Below, piece after piece: positions 8,494 through 15,979 of a stretch of DNA of 18,412 nucleotides (its first letter is position 1; every line of letters starts with the position of its first letter). The stretch lies in NCBI GenBank assembly GCA_946627905.1, contig CAMOVY010000006.1, forward strand, positions 1-18,412, written 5' to 3'. Origin of the DNA: an uncultured Clostridia bacterium (GTDB taxonomy: Bacteria > Bacillota > Clostridia > Christensenellales > Borkfalkiaceae). The position numbers were made by a program, and so were the translations under genes. The notes below the pieces were generated by a model. It saw only the letters and a list, made by a program, of their open reading frames with translations. It did not search any database and was not told the DNA's origin.

Positions 8494-8994
8494 TCAGTTT
8501 TTACCGTTTAATTCGGAATACACTTCGGCGTCCGCTTTTAAAGCCGCGGCTTTTCCGTTTTCGCGCGCGGCGGCAAGTTTTTCGGCGACAGCGTCGTCTT
8601 CTACCGCCAGAATTTCCGCCGCAAGATACGCCGCGTTTTCCCCGCCGCCGACGGCAACCGTCGCCACAGGAATACCTTTAGGCATCTGCACGGTGGATAA
8701 AAGCGCGTCCAACCCATCCGCCAACCCGCCCTTACAGGGAATACCGATAACGGGCAAAGTCGTCTTCGCGGCAATAGCCCCCGCAAGGTGCGCCGCCATA
8801 CCCGCCGCGGCGATTATAACGCCGAAACCGTTTTTACGCGCGGATGCGGCAAACTCCCCCGCTTCAATCGGTGTTCTGTGCGCCGAATACACGTGCGCTT
8901 CAAAAGGAATACCAAGTTTTTTAAGTACGTCCGCCGTTTTTTCCACGACGGGCAAATCGCTTGCGCTACCCATAACAATCGCAACTTTTTTCAT
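8494..8994 (-). CDS. purE: N5-carboxyaminoimidazole ribonucleotide mutase (PurE)
   Basis: First gene of the purine operon, 166 residues. PurE forms CAIR, the PurC substrate. It shows [18 protein letters not shown] (8-25), [42 protein letters not shown] and [32 protein letters not shown], closer to bacterial class I (SAHRTP, AAHL, QMPxGxPVATVA) than to class II. A class I enzyme usually needs PurK to make N5-CAIR, but no purK is in the window. The CGGAG box sits six bases before the ATG, 28 bases after the terminator T-tract of the leader. The last 30 residues are Ala/Lys/Glu-rich. Confidence 0.95.
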   Translation of the reverse strand: MKKVAIVMGSASDLPVVEKTADVLKKLGIPFEAHVYSAHRTPIEAGEFAASARKNGFGVIIAAAGMAAHLAGAIAAKTTLPVIGIPCKGGLADGLDALLSTVQMPKGIPVATVAVGGGENAAYLAAEILAVEDDAVAEKLAAARENGKAAALKADAEVYSELNGKN

Positions 8995-9021
8995 AACAAT
9001 CTCCGTTTGTTTTTCGCTAAT

Positions 9022-9063
9022 AAAATAAAAATGGCACTTCTCGCTTAGGAAAACGAGCGTGCC
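9022..9063 (-). terminator. Intrinsic terminator of the ZTP riboswitch expression platform
   Basis: Reading the minus strand, GGCAC (9063-9059) pairs with GTGCC (9037-9033), and after a small internal loop CTCG (9057-9054) pairs with CGAG (9043-9040), extended by T-G and T-A pairs. ATTTTTATTTT follows at 9032-9022. The 5' arm reuses bases 9063-9060, which form the 3' side of P3 in the riboswitch, so the two folds exclude each other. That is the arrangement of a ligand-activated anti-terminator upstream of purE. Confidence 0.85.
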
Positions 9064-9149
9064 CAGACGGTCGGCAAAGGGGATAAACCCCTTGGCGTTA
9101 TTTTTCTGTTTCCCCGTGGTTATCCACTTTTCCGTCAGTCGCAGAAAAA
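9060..9149 (-). promoter_or_regulatory. ZTP (pfl) riboswitch aptamer
   Basis: On the minus strand, P1 is TTTTTCTG (9149-9142) paired with CAGAAAAA (9108-9101), eight base pairs. Inside it are CGACTGACGG, the P2 hairpin GTGG-ATAA-CCAC (9127-9116) and the conserved GGGGAAA. A linker with its own CAAGGGG/CCCCTTTG hairpin leads to P3: TGCC (9076-9073), loop GACCGTCTG, GGCA (9063-9060). The pseudoknot is GACGG (9136-9132) with CCGTC (9070-9066), five Watson-Crick pairs. CGACTG-CGG, CCAC-GGGGA and CCG(C/T)CTGGGC are the signature blocks of the pfl/ZTP class (RF01750), which senses ZMP/ZTP and turns genes on when 10-formyl-THF is scarce. It heads an operon containing purH and glyA, classic targets. 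Confidence 0.92.
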
Positions 9150-9179
9150 CATTAAGTTGTATTTTTTTATTACGGTAAT

Positions 9180-9208
9180 ATTATAACATTTTGCGCTTTC
9201 AAAGTCAA
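9180..9208 (-). promoter_or_regulatory. Sigma-A promoter of the purine operon
   Basis: On the minus strand, TTGACT (9208-9203), a 17-base spacer and a perfect TATAAT (9185-9180). Transcription should begin near 9173, about 25 bases before the riboswitch P1, giving a leader of about 180 bases before purE. Confidence 0.88.
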
Positions 9209-9272
9209 TCCGAAAGCAGGGGGCAAAGAAAAATCTTTTTATGTTATTTTGCGATTATTTTTTACCTTTTTG

Positions 9273-9281
9273 TGGTATAAT
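9273..9281 (+). promoter_or_regulatory. Extended -10 promoter of the Pr6Pr-family gene
   Basis: TGGTATAAT at 9273-9281 combines a TGn extension with a perfect TATAAT. No convincing -35 hexamer lies 16-18 bases upstream (GATTAT is the best at 17), which is normal for extended -10 promoters. It is divergent from the purine promoter, whose -35 starts 64 bases away. The start codon is 25 bases downstream. Confidence 0.7.
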
Positions 9282-9306
9282 TTTTTCAGTATAAACAAGG
9301 AGCGAT

Positions 9307-9996
9307 ATGAAACACAGAAAACTAAACGTCGCGGCGCTTATGATAAACCTTACCGTGTTTATCCTTACGGCGTATTCGGTGGCGCACAATTTCAGACAGG
9401 ATATTATAAGAGTGCCGGAATCCGTAAACGGTAGCGAACTTACCGACTTTACGGGTATTTACTCTTTCAGATATTTTACCACTCTATCCAACGCGTTTGT
9501 TGCGATAGCGGCGGCGATTATGCTGTTTTTTAACGTTAAAAACGTTATTAAAGACGAATACTTTTTCCCGCGGTGGGTAATGGTTTTGAAATTTACGGCG
9601 ACAAGCGCCGTTGCGCTTACGTTTTTTACCGTAGCGCTTTTCTTAAGTCCGCTTTTAGCGTCCTACGGCAAAAGTTATTTCACGCTCTTTCGCGGAAACG
9701 GATTTTTCTTTCATTTTCTTATCCCCGCGCTCTCGGTGGTAAACTTTATCGTGTTTGAAAAAACGCCCGAACTGCCGTTTCAAAGCACCTTTATTGCGAT
9801 ACTTCCGACTATTGCCTATTCCTTCGTATACACCATTATGGTCGCGGGGTTTAAAACTTGGCCCGACTTTTACAGTTTCACGTTCGGCGAAAGATATTGG
9901 GTTTTGCCTATAACGATAACCTTTATGTTCGCCTTGTCGTATGTGATTTCCGCACTCATTTTCTTTTTACGGGGAAAAATAAGCGCGGTTAAATAA
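9307..9996 (+). CDS. Pr6Pr family six-helix membrane protein
   Basis: The only plus-strand gene: 229 residues with AAGGAG four bases before the ATG. It has six hydrophobic segments, at about 6-27, 53-77, 90-116, 135-150, 159-181 and 197-221. The motif SFRYFTTLSNAF (53-64), the spacing of the helices and the WP-DFYSF loop before the last helix match the Pr6Pr (putative integral membrane) family, whose members carry an F-x-FT-x-(L/Q)SN signature. No enzymatic residues are obvious, there is no cleavable signal peptide, and the C terminus ends RGKISAVK, probably cytoplasmic. The function of the family is unknown to me. It stands alone between its own promoter and terminator, so context gives no role. 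Confidence 0.82.
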   Translation: MKHRKLNVAALMINLTVFILTAYSVAHNFRQDIIRVPESVNGSELTDFTGIYSFRYFTTLSNAFVAIAAAIMLFFNVKNVIKDEYFFPRWVMVLKFTATSAVALTFFTVALFLSPLLASYGKSYFTLFRGNGFFFHFLIPALSVVNFIVFEKTPELPFQSTFIAILPTIAYSFVYTIMVAGFKTWPDFYSFTFGERYWVLPITITFMFALSYVISALIFFLRGKISAVK

Positions 9997-10009
9997 CGCT
10001 TTTAAATTT

Positions 10010-10047
10010 CAAGCGCTCGGGCAGTTCTGCCCGAGCGCTTGTTTTTT
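10010..10047 (+). terminator. Strong intrinsic terminator after the Pr6Pr gene, possibly shared with fumC
   Basis: A perfect 14-bp stem (CAAGCGCTCGGGCA at 10010-10023 with its complement at 10028-10041), a GTTC loop and TTTTTT at 10042-10047. On the minus strand the same hairpin starts 12 bases after the fumC stop, but its tail is GAAATTTAAAAG without a T-run, so termination of fumC here would be weaker. Confidence 0.92.
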
Positions 10048-10052
10048 ATAAA

Positions 10053-11423
10053 TTATTCGCCCGCCATCTCTTCGGGGTGAAAAACTTCGTCGAATTTTTC
10101 CGCGGTTAAAAGCCCGAGTTTTATACACGCTTCTTTTAGCGTGATGTTTTCTTTATAAGCAAGGTGAGCGCACTTTGCCGCGTTGTCGTAGCCTATAAAA
10201 GGATTAAGCGCGGCGACAAGCATAAGCGAATTGTGTAAATTCGCACTCATTTTTTCCTTATTTGCCTTTATGCCGCAAGCACAATGTATATCGAAAGACG
10301 TTATGCCGTCCGAAAGCAGCCTTACCGACTGTAAAAAGTTATATATTATCACGGGCATAAACACGTTAAGTTCGAAATTGCCTTGCGACGCGGCTATCCC
10401 CACCGCCACGTCGTTTCCCATAACCTGCACGGCGACCATGGTTAACGCTTCGCATTGCGTGGGATTGACTTTCCCCGGCATTATGGAAGAACCCGGCTCG
10501 TTTTCGGGAATAAATATTTCGCCAAGCCCGCAGCGCGGTCCTGACGCCAGAAAGCGGACGTCGTTTGCTATTTTCATAAGGTTTGCGGCAAGCGCCTTTA
10601 TAGCGCCGTGCGCGAACACCAACGCGTCTTTACTCGTCAGCGCGTGGAATTTGTTAGGCGCGGTAGTAAAAGGTTTACCCGTAAGTTCGCTCACCTTTTC
10701 CGCGACCTTTTCCGCAAAACCCGCGGGCGCGTTAAGTCCCGTACCGACAGCCGTTCCGCCGAGCGCCAGAAATGAAAGTTTTTTGACTGCCAAAACCAGC
10801 ATTTCGCGTGTTTCGGTAAGCATCGCCCGCCACCCGCTTATTTCCTGAGAAAATGAGATGGGCACGGCGTCCTGCAAATGCGTTCTGCCGCTTTTTATAA
10901 CGCCGCGGTTTTCCTTTTCAAGCCTGTCAAAGGTCAAAACAAGTCTGTCTATTGCGGGTAAAAGTTTGTTCTCTATCGCAAGCACCGCCGCTATGTGCAT
11001 AGCGGTAGGAAAGGTGTCGTTGGAACTTTGCGACATATTAACGTCGTCGTTGGGGTGCAAAAGTTTTTTGCCTGCCATTTCGTTGCCGCGGTTTGCAATT
11101 ACTTCGTTGGCGTTCATATTCGACTGCGTGCCCGAACCCGTCTGCCACACGACAAGCGGGAAATTATCGTTCAGTTTGCCGCTTATAACTTCTTCCGCCG
11201 CCGCGCATATGGCGTCTTTTTTCTCGTCGGAAAGAATTTTAAGCGCGTTGTTGGCAAGCGCCGCCGCCTTTTTTAATATCCCGAAAGCCGCCGTTATCTC
11301 TCTCGGCATTACTTCGCCGCCGATTTTAAAGTTTTCGAGACTTCTCTGCGTCTGCGCGCCCCAATATTTATCTGCGGGAACTTTCATTTCTCCCATAGAA
11401 TCCTTTTCGATACGGTAATCCAT
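10053..11423 (-). CDS. fumC: Class II fumarate hydratase
   Basis: A 456-residue cytosolic enzyme interconverting fumarate and malate. It shows [17 protein letters not shown] (19-35), [49 protein letters not shown] and the superfamily signature [16 protein letters not shown]. The [10 protein letters not shown] ending and GTGLNAP favour fumarase over aspartate ammonia-lyase. Length is typical of FumC. A GGAG box lies seven bases before the ATG. It starts 33 bases after the nfnB stop with no terminator between, so it is probably part of the nfnAB transcript. Being Fe-S-free, class II fumarase is not oxygen-labile. Fumarate released by PurB in purine synthesis could be one substrate source (inference). 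Confidence 0.94.
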   Translation of the reverse strand: MDYRIEKDSMGEMKVPADKYWGAQTQRSLENFKIGGEVMPREITAAFGILKKAAALANNALKILSDEKKDAICAAAEEVISGKLNDNFPLVVWQTGSGTQSNMNANEVIANRGNEMAGKKLLHPNDDVNMSQSSNDTFPTAMHIAAVLAIENKLLPAIDRLVLTFDRLEKENRGVIKSGRTHLQDAVPISFSQEISGWRAMLTETREMLVLAVKKLSFLALGGTAVGTGLNAPAGFAEKVAEKVSELTGKPFTTAPNKFHALTSKDALVFAHGAIKALAANLMKIANDVRFLASGPRCGLGEIFIPENEPGSSIMPGKVNPTQCEALTMVAVQVMGNDVAVGIAASQGNFELNVFMPVIIYNFLQSVRLLSDGITSFDIHCACGIKANKEKMSANLHNSLMLVAALNPFIGYDNAAKCAHLAYKENITLKEACIKLGLLTAEKFDEVFHPEEMAGE

Positions 11424-11456
11424 AGTTTTCTCCGTTGTTTTTTATCGCCTGATACG

Positions 11457-12869
11457 TCAGCCGTTATTTTTCAAATATTCGTCGATAGATTTTGCGGCGA
11501 GTTTGCCCGCGCCCATCGCCGAAATAACCGTAGCTGCACCCGTGACGGCGTCCCCGCCGGCGTACACGCCGATTTTAGACGTTAAGCCGTTTTCGTCCAC
11601 GATAATCCCGCCGTGGTCGTTTACGTTAAGCCCGTCGGTCGTGTTTTTTATAAGCGGATTAGGTGAAGTACCTATCGCCATAATAACCGTGTCGACTTTA
11701 AGTGTAAACTCCGAACCTTCTATAGGCACGGGGCGGCGACGACCTTTGGCGTCGGGCTCTCCAAGTTCCATTTTTATACATTTTATCCCAGATACGAACC
11801 CGTTTTTTATATCGCGCGGATTGTCGGGATTATTATACCCTAAAATTTCCACGGGATTGCATAAAAGTCTGAAATCTATGCCTTCTTCCATAGCGTGTTC
11901 CACTTCTTCGCGTCTGGCGGGAATTTCGTCCATAGAGCGGCGGTAAACTATATACACCTTTTCAGCGCCGAGGCGGAGCGCCGTTCTCGCCGCGTCCATC
12001 GCCACGTTTCCGCCGCCGACTACCGCCACGAACCCACCTTTCATTATTGGCGTGTCGCAATCTTCGCGGTAGGCTTTCATTAAATTACTGCGCGTTAAAA
12101 ACTCGTTCGCGGAATATACGCCTTTTAAAGATTCGCCCTTTATATTCATAAAGTTGGGAAGTCCCGCGCCCGAACCGATAAACACCGCCTTGTAGCCCGC
12201 GCTAAACAGTTCGTCCACGGTCAGCGTTTTGCCGATTACCACGTTAGTTTGTATATCCACGCCCAAAGCCTTTAAGCCGTCGACTTCTTTTTTAACTATA
12301 CTTTTCGGCAGTCTGAATTCGGGAATACCGTACACCAGCACACCTCCCGCCGTATGCAAGGCTTCGAATACAGAAACTTCGTAGCCTTTTTTGGCAAGGT
12401 CGCCCGCACAGGTAAGCCCCGAAGGTCCTGACCCCACAACCGCGACTTTTATGCCGTTGGATTTGGGTTTTTGTTCGACAGTTTGCGCCGTATCGTTATG
12501 ATAGTCCGCGACAAAGCGTTCCAGCCTGCCTATCCCAACGGGCTCGAATTTTATGCCGAGCGTGCAACGCTGTTCGCATTGCGTTTCCTGCGGGCACACC
12601 CTGCCGCACACCGCGGGAAGCGATGACGTTTTGTTGATGATTTGATAAGCCCCTTCAAAGTCGCCCGTTTTAACAAGCGAAATAAAGTCGGGAATATTAA
12701 CGTTTACGGGGCAACCCGCAACGCAAGGTCTGTTTTTACAGTTTAAGCACCGCTTTGCCTCTTCCACGGCAACTTCTGCGGAATACCCCAAAGCCACTTC
12801 GTTAAAATTGCGCGCGCGCGTCTTTGCCGATTGCGTCGGCATTTCGTGCTTTTTGGGAATTATTGCCAT
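11457..12869 (-). CDS. nfnB: NADH-dependent reduced ferredoxin:NADP+ oxidoreductase, large subunit NfnB
   Basis: A 470-residue flavoprotein of the GltD/NfnB family. The N-terminal ferredoxin-like region carries two [4Fe-4S] Cys sets (CLNCKNRPCVAGCP from residue 41; CGRVCPQETQCEQRC from about 89). An FAD Rossmann loop follows (KVAVVGSGPSGLTCAGDL, about 144-161), and then an NADP(H) Rossmann loop (FVAVVGGGNVAMDAARTALRLG). The C-terminal FAD motif includes GVYAGGDAVTGAATVISAMGAGK. Alone it could be called the small subunit of glutamate synthase (gltD), but the neighbouring NfnA subunit four bases upstream makes the bifurcating transhydrogenase the better call. That complex couples NADH and reduced ferredoxin oxidation to NADP+ reduction. 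No GltB is present. Confidence 0.9.
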   Translation of the reverse strand: MAIIPKKHEMPTQSAKTRARNFNEVALGYSAEVAVEEAKRCLNCKNRPCVAGCPVNVNIPDFISLVKTGDFEGAYQIINKTSSLPAVCGRVCPQETQCEQRCTLGIKFEPVGIGRLERFVADYHNDTAQTVEQKPKSNGIKVAVVGSGPSGLTCAGDLAKKGYEVSVFEALHTAGGVLVYGIPEFRLPKSIVKKEVDGLKALGVDIQTNVVIGKTLTVDELFSAGYKAVFIGSGAGLPNFMNIKGESLKGVYSANEFLTRSNLMKAYREDCDTPIMKGGFVAVVGGGNVAMDAARTALRLGAEKVYIVYRRSMDEIPARREEVEHAMEEGIDFRLLCNPVEILGYNNPDNPRDIKNGFVSGIKCIKMELGEPDAKGRRRPVPIEGSEFTLKVDTVIMAIGTSPNPLIKNTTDGLNVNDHGGIIVDENGLTSKIGVYAGGDAVTGAATVISAMGAGKLAAKSIDEYLKNNG

Positions 12870-12873
12870 ACGT

Positions 12874-13725
12874 CTATTCCCCCCTTTTCAAAAGATTGCA
12901 CGCGTGCTCGCGCGAACGCTGTTCAAAATCCGCATACATACGGTTTCTCGACATCGCTTCGTCAAAATCCACTTCGTAGCCGTTAAAATCAGGTCCGTCC
13001 ACGCACGCGAAGCGCGTTTCCCGCTTGCCGTCTTTATTTAACGTAAGCCTGCACCCGCCGCACATACCCGTGCCGTCTATCATAATGGGGTTCATAGACA
13101 CCGTGCAAGGCACGCCATACTCTTTTGCGGCAAGCGCTACGAACTTCATCATAATTAAAGGTCCTATCGTGATTATCATATCGAACTTTTCGCCCGCGTC
13201 AAGCATTTCTTTAAGCGGAACTACAACGTTGCCGTGCTTGCCGTACGAGCCGTCGTCCGTATACACGAAAAGCCTGTCGGAACACTCTTTGAATTCGTCT
13301 TCCAAAATAACTATACCCTTATTGCGGAAACCTATAATACTAACGACTTCCGCGCCAAGTCGGTGAAATTCCTGCGCGACGGGCATAGCGATGGCGCAAC
13401 CTACGCCGCCGCCGACTATACATACCTTTTTAATGCCCGCGGTTTCGGTTGCCTTCCCCAAAGGTCCGACGAAATCCTGTATATAGTCGCCCGCAGATTT
13501 CGCGGCAAGTTTCATAGTCGTACCGCCGACTATCTGAAAAATAATTTTAACCGTGCCTTTATTTTTATCCGTGCCCGCAACGGTTAAAGGAATTCTTTCG
13601 CCGTCTTCGTCCACGCGCAGAATAATAAACTGCCCCGCTTTCGCCTTGTTTGCGACGAGCGGCGCTTCTATTTCCATCTGCACGACGGTGTCGTTCAGCG
13701 GCTTTTTGGTAATGATTTTATACAT
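12874..13725 (-). CDS. nfnA: NADH-dependent reduced ferredoxin:NADP+ oxidoreductase, small subunit NfnA
   Basis: A 283-residue ferredoxin-NADP reductase-like protein, also annotated SudB or dihydroorotate dehydrogenase electron-transfer subunit type. Residues 1-95 form the FAD domain (GQFIILRVDEDGERIPLTVAG; IIFQIVGGTT). VCIVGGGVGCAIAMPVA (101-117) is the NAD-binding loop. The [2Fe-2S] site is DGTGMCGGCRLTL with C222 and C225, a third Cys at C241, and D217 as the likely non-Cys ligand known in Nfn enzymes. AAGGAG lies six bases before the ATG. It is first in its operon, directly followed by nfnB. SudAB-type sulfide dehydrogenase is an alternative; sequence alone does not settle it. Confidence 0.9.
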   Translation of the reverse strand: MYKIITKKPLNDTVVQMEIEAPLVANKAKAGQFIILRVDEDGERIPLTVAGTDKNKGTVKIIFQIVGGTTMKLAAKSAGDYIQDFVGPLGKATETAGIKKVCIVGGGVGCAIAMPVAQEFHRLGAEVVSIIGFRNKGIVILEDEFKECSDRLFVYTDDGSYGKHGNVVVPLKEMLDAGEKFDMIITIGPLIMMKFVALAAKEYGVPCTVSMNPIMIDGTGMCGGCRLTLNKDGKRETRFACVDGPDFNGYEVDFDEAMSRNRMYADFEQRSREHACNLLKRGE

Positions 13726-13821
13726 AACATTCTCCTTATTCCCATTACTCGGAAAATTTACCCGTACCTGCCAAAAAATAAACGTTTTTTATAAAAATCG
13801 CCGACGGTTTTCGTTTTTTTA

Positions 13822-13850
13822 ATTTTAACATTTTTATCGCGGTTTGTAAA
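13822..13850 (-). promoter_or_regulatory. Promoter of the nfnA-nfnB-fumC unit
   Basis: On the minus strand, TTTACA (13850-13845), a 17-base spacer and TAAAAT (13827-13822) with a TGT just before the -10. Transcription would start near 13815, giving a leader of about 90 bases that is AT-rich; I see no riboswitch in it. The -35 begins four bases after the hairpin that ends the upstream ABC operon. Confidence 0.72.
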
Positions 13851-13854
13851 ACGA

Positions 13855-13883
13855 TTTCGGCGCCGCTTTACGCGGCGCCGAAA
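13855..13883 (-). terminator. Terminator hairpin of the nucleoside ABC transporter operon
   Basis: A perfect 12-bp stem, TTTCGGCGCCGC paired with GCGGCGCCGAAA, around a five-base loop, starting 16 bases after the last permease stop. The minus-strand tail is ATCGTTTTAC, so the T-tract is short and interrupted. Some read-through into nfnA is possible. Confidence 0.7.
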
Positions 13884-13899
13884 GGGAAAAGCAAAAATT

Positions 13900-14841
13900 T
13901 TACCTGTCTTCTCTGAAATAGTTAAGCCCTAAAGACGCGGGCGGCTGAACGTTCTTGCTCCCCGCGATACTTGTAATGATAAGCACGATAATGGTAACCA
14001 GATACGGCGCTATACCGAACGCTTCTTTCATGGGCGCGGAAATCCCCGGGATATACGCTTTGGCATTATACAAAAGCCCGAACATAAAAGAACCGAGTAT
14101 TGCCAGATTCGGCTTCCAAACGCTGAAAATAACGAGAGCAATAGACAGCCAGCCTAAAGCGTCGATTTTATATTCCCAAGCACCGTTAAGATATGTAAAA
14201 ACGTAATAAACCCCGCCAAGCCCCGCTATACCGCTACCGATAAACGTTGCCAGATATTTATATAACCCGACGTTAATTCCGGCGGCATCCGCCGTGGCAG
14301 GGTTTTCGCCCACAGCACGGAGTTGCAAACCCGCTCTCGTCCTTTTCATAAATACGGCAACGAAAACTGCAATTATTATTGCAAAATACACCATAAACCC
14401 ATAGGATAAAAACAGTTCGCCAAAAACGCCTAAATCCTTATACGATGGAAACAACTGCGTAAACTGTTTCGCAACTTTTGCAAAAGAAACGCTCGATATT
14501 TTGTTTATAAAGAAATTAGTACATCCTACGCCGAAAGTCGTTATTATAAGACCCGTTATGTTTTGATTACAGCGCAAAGAAACGGTAAAGAGCGAATATA
14601 ACAGACCTAAAGCGCCGGCAAACAGAAAAGCAAACAAAATTGCCATAAGCATAGAAACGACGGGAACGTTTCCGATAAGAGAAACACCGAAACAGCCGCC
14701 CAACGCGCCGAAACACATTATACCGGGGATTCCCAAATTCAGATGCCCTGCCTTTTCCGTCAAAATTTCACCGGTTGAACCGAAAAGCAGAATAGCGCTA
14801 TACCCTACGGCACCTGTAAAATAAGCTGTAAAAATATCCAT
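13900..14841 (-). CDS. nupQ: BMP-type nucleoside ABC transporter permease (NupQ-like)
   Basis: A 313-residue polytopic membrane protein of the BPD_transp_2 family. The early segment LFGSTGEILTEKAGHLNLGIPGIMCFGALGG (19-49) is the characteristic LTE(R/K)AG-LNLG-EG motif of NupQ/YufQ permeases. RTRAGLQLRAVGENPATADAAGINV in the middle is the conserved cytoplasmic loop that contacts the ATPase. About eight hydrophobic helices can be seen. It starts one base after the NupP stop with a poor Shine-Dalgarno, implying coupling. It would form the channel with NupP. It is the last gene of its operon. Confidence 0.9.
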   Translation of the reverse strand: MDIFTAYFTGAVGYSAILLFGSTGEILTEKAGHLNLGIPGIMCFGALGGCFGVSLIGNVPVVSMLMAILFAFLFAGALGLLYSLFTVSLRCNQNITGLIITTFGVGCTNFFINKISSVSFAKVAKQFTQLFPSYKDLGVFGELFLSYGFMVYFAIIIAVFVAVFMKRTRAGLQLRAVGENPATADAAGINVGLYKYLATFIGSGIAGLGGVYYVFTYLNGAWEYKIDALGWLSIALVIFSVWKPNLAILGSFMFGLLYNAKAYIPGISAPMKEAFGIAPYLVTIIVLIITSIAGSKNVQPPASLGLNYFREDR

Positions 14842-14842
14842 A

Positions 14843-15979
14843 TTAATTGCCTGCCTTTTTCTTTTTATGGAATTTTATGGAATAAGCAATAAAGAATTCA
14901 CAACCGATTATGAAGAAAAAGATTATTCCGATAATTATATCGCCAAACGAATTAGTAACGCCGTATTTGCCGAAATCGTCCGCAAGTTGAGCGCCGCCTT
15001 TTAGGAAAAACACGACTAGAAACGAGGTTAAAATCATAAACAAAGGATTAAATTTAGCAAGCCACGAAACGAGTATTGCCGTAAACCCGTATCCCCTGTC
15101 CAAAGTCGTACTGATATTATGGTCTATAGAACCTACCAGCATCGCGCCGACAATACCGCAAATCGCACCGGAAAAAATCAGCGTTCTGATAGTTATTTTT
15201 GCCACACTTATCCCCGCGTATTTCGCAGAATTTACGCTTTCGCCAACCAGCGAAATTTCATAACCGTGTTTGGATTTTTTAAGATAAAAAAACATAAACG
15301 CGGTAAGCGCAATCGCAAACAACAGTATACCGACGTATTTTTGCCCGAATAAGTCGGGGAAATGCCCGTTCGCTATAATTATACTGTCGTTATTCGGTTC
15401 CCAAATTTTACGGACAACGCCTATAAGACAAATTACTATATAATTCATCATAAGCGTGAATAAGGTTTCGTTTGTGTTCCATTTCGCTTTAAATATTGCG
15501 GGAATTACCGCCCACAATGCCCCGCCGAAAGCGCCAGCTAAAAGCATCAATATTAAATTTACCGCGCTACCTAAATCCGTCGTTTCCAACGAAACGCCTA
15601 AATCCCTTGCAACTATTGCGGAAAGCAACGCACCCATAAGCACTTGACCTTGTGCGCCGATATTCCAGAATTTCATTTTAAATGCCGGCGTTACGGCTAA
15701 AGCAATACTTAACAGTATAGCCATTTCCTGTAATAAACGTCTTCTCGTGTCGGCAACCCCCGCTTTGTTCTGAGTAGCGGCGTCGCCGAAAGCACCGTGA
15801 AACATTGACGCAAAAATTGAAAACGGATTTTGTCCCGTGATTAAAATTATTATAACGGAACTTAAAAGTATGGCTATCAGAACCGCGCTCGCCCTTATAA
15901 GTATCGTCTTCCATATAGGCATAGGCGCACGCTTCGTTATATGAAACAGCGGCTCTTTTATCTTCTTTGCCTCAACCAT
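14843..15979 (-). CDS. nupP: BMP-type nucleoside ABC transporter permease (NupP-like)
   Basis: A 378-residue permease, longer than NupQ as usual for NupP/YufP. About 25 cytoplasmic residues precede the first helix (ILIRASAVLIAILLSSVIIILITG). MKFWNIGAQGQVLMGALLSA (about 101-120) is the family's conserved periplasm-facing motif, and KKSKHGYEISLVGESVNSAKYAGISV (about 233-258) the ATPase-contact loop. The C terminus is basic (KFHKKKKAGN). The start overlaps the ATPase end by 8 bases, with AAGGAG inside the ATPase gene, so the two are co-translated. A partner in importing purine nucleosides is the likely role. Confidence 0.9.
   Translation of the reverse strand: MVEAKKIKEPLFHITKRAPMPIWKTILIRASAVLIAILLSSVIIILITGQNPFSIFASMFHGAFGDAATQNKAGVADTRRRLLQEMAILLSIALAVTPAFKMKFWNIGAQGQVLMGALLSAIVARDLGVSLETTDLGSAVNLILMLLAGAFGGALWAVIPAIFKAKWNTNETLFTLMMNYIVICLIGVVRKIWEPNNDSIIIANGHFPDLFGQKYVGILLFAIALTAFMFFYLKKSKHGYEISLVGESVNSAKYAGISVAKITIRTLIFSGAICGIVGAMLVGSIDHNISTTLDRGYGFTAILVSWLAKFNPLFMILTSFLVVFFLKGGAQLADDFGKYGVTNSFGDIIIGIIFFFIIGCEFFIAYSIKFHKKKKAGN

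Noticed and set aside
9022..9149. Guanine/adenine riboswitch or THF riboswitch as the identity of the purE leader
   Set aside because: The three-way junction and loop-loop motif of purine riboswitches are absent, and the CGACTG, GGGGA and CTGGGC blocks with the J1/2-L3 pseudoknot fit the ZTP class.
9249..9434. Plus-strand 61-codon frame overlapping the start of the Pr6Pr gene
   Set aside because: It begins upstream of the TATAAT promoter used by the neighbouring frame and shows no family. The AAGGAG belongs to the ATG at 9307.
10053..11423. Aspartate ammonia-lyase
   Set aside because: Same superfamily, but the [16 protein letters not shown] signature is that of fumarase rather than the AKVNPVIPE form of AspA.
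11457..12869. Glutamate synthase small subunit (GltD)
   Set aside because: Same family, but no GltB neighbour exists and an NfnA-type partner is four bases upstream, so NfnB is preferred.
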